Positions 15,601-16,109 of a stretch of 16,109 nt of DNA are shown piece by piece; position 1 is the first letter of the stretch, and every line of letters starts with the position of its first letter. A program made the position numbers and the translations under genes. The stretch lies in assembly GCA_964415885.1 (NCBI GenBank), contig CAYQCE010000067.1, positions 1-16,109 of the forward strand, written 5' to 3'. Under the pieces are notes generated by a model. The model had not been told where the DNA came from, did not search any database, and worked only from the letters and a program-made list of their open reading frames with translations. The stretch comes from CAYQCE01 sp964415885 (GTDB lineage Bacteria > Zixibacteria > MSB-5A5 > JAABVY01 > JAHJOQ01).

Positions 15601-16109
15601 GGCTACAAACGTCACCGTGTACTCATCCGCCTGGGTCTGGTCCGGGTTGAAGTCGAATACACCTGTGCCGTTGCCGCTGTCAACGAATGTTGCGTTGAAC
15701 GGCAGATTCACTGCAGTGAGCGTCGGAATCACTCCGTCCGGATCGACTGCAGATACAACGAAATTCAGGTTCGCACCCTCATCGACAAACTGAGAGTCGA
15801 TGTCGGCGATTACCGGCGCGAGATTTTCATCCGTTACTGTAATCTCGACAACCTCCGAATCAGCCGCGACACCGTCAGAGACTATGAACCTGACCGTATA
15901 CAAACCTGCCTGTGTGAAGTCCGGAGCAAAGTCGAATGTGCCCGTGTTATCTCCATTGTCCGTGAAAGTCGCGTTAAGCGGTACATCCTCGGCTGTAAGT
16001 GTCAGGAGAGTGCTGTCCAAATCTGAAGCGATAACTGTGAGATTCAGCACCGCACCCTCTGTCACCGCCTGAGATCCTATCGGATCAAGAACCGGAGCCT
16101 GGTTACCAG
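12631..16109 (-). CDS. Giant Ig/cadherin-like repeat protein with C-terminal dockerin (5' end outside window)
   Basis: The gene is partial. The frame stays open to the right edge, and the 14 residues before the first possible start (GTG 16065) continue the repeat pattern (NQAPVLDPIGSQA). At least 1,158 residues are visible. Eleven repeats of about 90-115 residues follow one another. Each begins with N-x-P-P-V-x-x-x-I, continues with V-x-A-(S/V)-D-x-D-G, then F-V-D-S-G-N-G-x-G and F-x-P-D-x-x-Q-x-G, and ends with a beta strand before the next NxPP. This is the putative Ig/cadherin-like fold common in bacterial surface proteins. Repeats 8 to 10 are the most diverged. The last 72 residues (12634-12849) form a dockerin-like pair: GDANSSGGVDVDDIVFLIAYIFQGG, then a shorter-matching DVHRTECPLVAVDIDDVTHLIAFVFQGG. 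The product is probably secreted and involved in adhesion or surface attachment. Its signal peptide and N-terminal domain are not visible. Confidence 0.9.
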   Translation of the reverse strand, partial: GNQAPVLDPIGSQAVTEGAVLNLTVIASDLDSTLLTLTAEDVPLNATFTDNGDNTGTFDFAPDFTQAGLYTVRFIVSDGVAADSEVVEITVTDENLAPVIADIDSQFVDEGANLNFVVSAVDPDGVIPTLTAVNLPFNATFVDSGNGTGVFDFNPDQTQADEYTVTFVASDGVLDDSLDVIVTVNPVDMPPVIDPIASQSVNILDTLLLTVTASDADGEIPVLTALNLMTNASFVDSGNGIGGLEFYPDATQEGVYFVTFIATAGALADTQAVQITVTDLPNQPPSFAPVDSQVVLEGGLLQFLVRATDPEGDNIDLIITESPDNYTFVDSGNGAGVYSLDPDYFQSGTDTVKIAAIDDGDPEAGAVLRVQVTIVDVNRPPQFDSIPPQSVLLGDSLLLRVVATDSTDPDGGQLILSALDKPLNSVFVDSGDGIGGFNFKPTADQVGVDTARFICYDDEDPPLSRTITVPITIVSANQPPVLAEIGPQTVTEDETLVLNVTATDEDGPFVQLYTGPLPNNSTFVDSGNGVGTFEFSPDFTQSGLISVKFYASDGMLVDNESVLIQIYDNPQPPSITVPADPDTITEGEGIAFNVSAVDPDSTIPMFTVDSTDFPLNATFTDNGDGTASFTFSPVYVQSGEYSIDFIAFDDDDLADTGTVVIVVLDAGNQLPVFEYLTLDGSNQSFEDTIRIVELDDLSFDIVTTDADSTPPVLSAGVLPGSATFTDNDDYTGTFEWTTTQFDQGTYVVKFYAVDGMEPTDVESVQVAIVVENVNRPPNVLFFYLDGVFLPTGDAVDVNEGETAEFLIEMNDPDNVPPIMQVDAWDQNGDSVVPMFDNVEVYDSTNNYGTVTFSPDYYQSRFDDYYFRVRAIDADAPDVYIEKFLIVDVMNVPQSPVLEPIPTPLSVVEGDSLEVVVSYYDLDLPSGASLTLSFEPSLENAGVSYIDANSSEFHFYPWFDQAGTYDLLFTVTENAFSQDTQTVRIEVVEAGPQPPVMSVPFAPLLTVNLGDPFSGRISAVDPEGGTVTLSAIDVPLNAAFVDSGNGAGSFSFDPDASQGDSTYNVTFIGSDGTLEDSVTVEVYVQEFICGDANSSGGVDVDDIVFLIAYIFQGGPAPDPVVSADVHRTECPLVAVDIDDVTHLIAFVFQGGAAPDCECP
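12634..12849 (-). other. Dockerin-like domain of the giant protein
   Basis: Two copies of a D-x-N/H ... V-D-(V/I)-D-D-(I/V)-x-x-L-I-A-(Y/F)-(I/V)-F-Q-G-G unit are present. Copy 1 keeps most calcium-loop positions (D, N, then S where D or N is usual, G, and the last D). Copy 2 has an enlarged, Cys- and Pro-containing loop and lost side-chain ligands. Dockerins bind cohesins in cellulosomes, but in FCB candidate phyla such domains end many secreted proteins with no cellulosome. Confidence 0.75.

Noticed and set aside
12631..16109. CRISPR-like or satellite array suggested by regular repeats
   Set aside because: The repeats are long, diverged and in one open frame with protein-level conservation, so they are coding domains.

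Overview
The window looks like chromosomal DNA of a Gram-negative-type bacterium of the FCB superphylum, most likely a Zixibacteria-like or related candidate-phylum lineage. This is inferred from four things. A short primary-type sigma factor without region 1.1 resembles the Bacteroidota RpoD form. A secreted protein carries a type IX-like C-terminal sorting domain (NYPNPFNPTTTI). A giant repeat protein ends in a dockerin-like domain of the type seen in proteins of these lineages. Promoters are sigma70-like (TTGACA boxes) and many genes have clear Shine-Dalgarno sites. No tRNA, rRNA, CRISPR array, transposase or phage gene was found.

Layout. (1) 1-1450, minus strand: an anchored M23 (LytM) peptidase with its own promoter and terminator, and upstream of it a possible 46-residue basic protein. 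(2) 1450-1890: a gene-poor region with nested inverted repeats and the probable promoter of the next operon. (3) 1890-5788, plus strand: ECF sigma factor, DUF4097/toastrack exported protein and a polymer-forming (bactofilin-like) membrane protein, tightly packed. After a 263-nt gap with structured repeats comes a second toastrack-type exported protein. (4) 5909-8439, minus strand: primary-type sigma factor preceded by a DegP/HtrA protease with a good promoter. It is convergent with region 3 across a shared terminator hairpin. (5) 8575-10812, minus strand: a cytoplasmic GH35-like glycoside hydrolase with its own promoter. (6) 10954-12250, minus strand: a secreted protein with a type IX-like sorting domain, with a strong terminator and a long 5' leader. 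(7) 12251-12630: an intergenic region holding a second diverged copy of the region 3 repeat and a long hairpin. (8) 12631 to the right edge, minus strand: a giant secreted protein of at least 11 Ig/cadherin-like repeats plus a dockerin. Its 5' part lies outside the window.

How it fits together. Much of the window concerns the cell envelope: a murein peptidase, an ECF/toastrack/bactofilin-like module that resembles the parts list of Psp/Lia-type envelope stress systems, a periplasmic HtrA protease, and two large surface or secreted proteins. The ECF/toastrack module has no recognisable anti-sigma factor beside it and is the best candidate for an under-described system. Several gene starts were moved downstream because promoter boxes or Shine-Dalgarno sites overlap the longest reading frame. 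The primary-type sigma gene has an odd start: an in-frame ATG-GCT-AAA-TAA lies just before its TTG codon.
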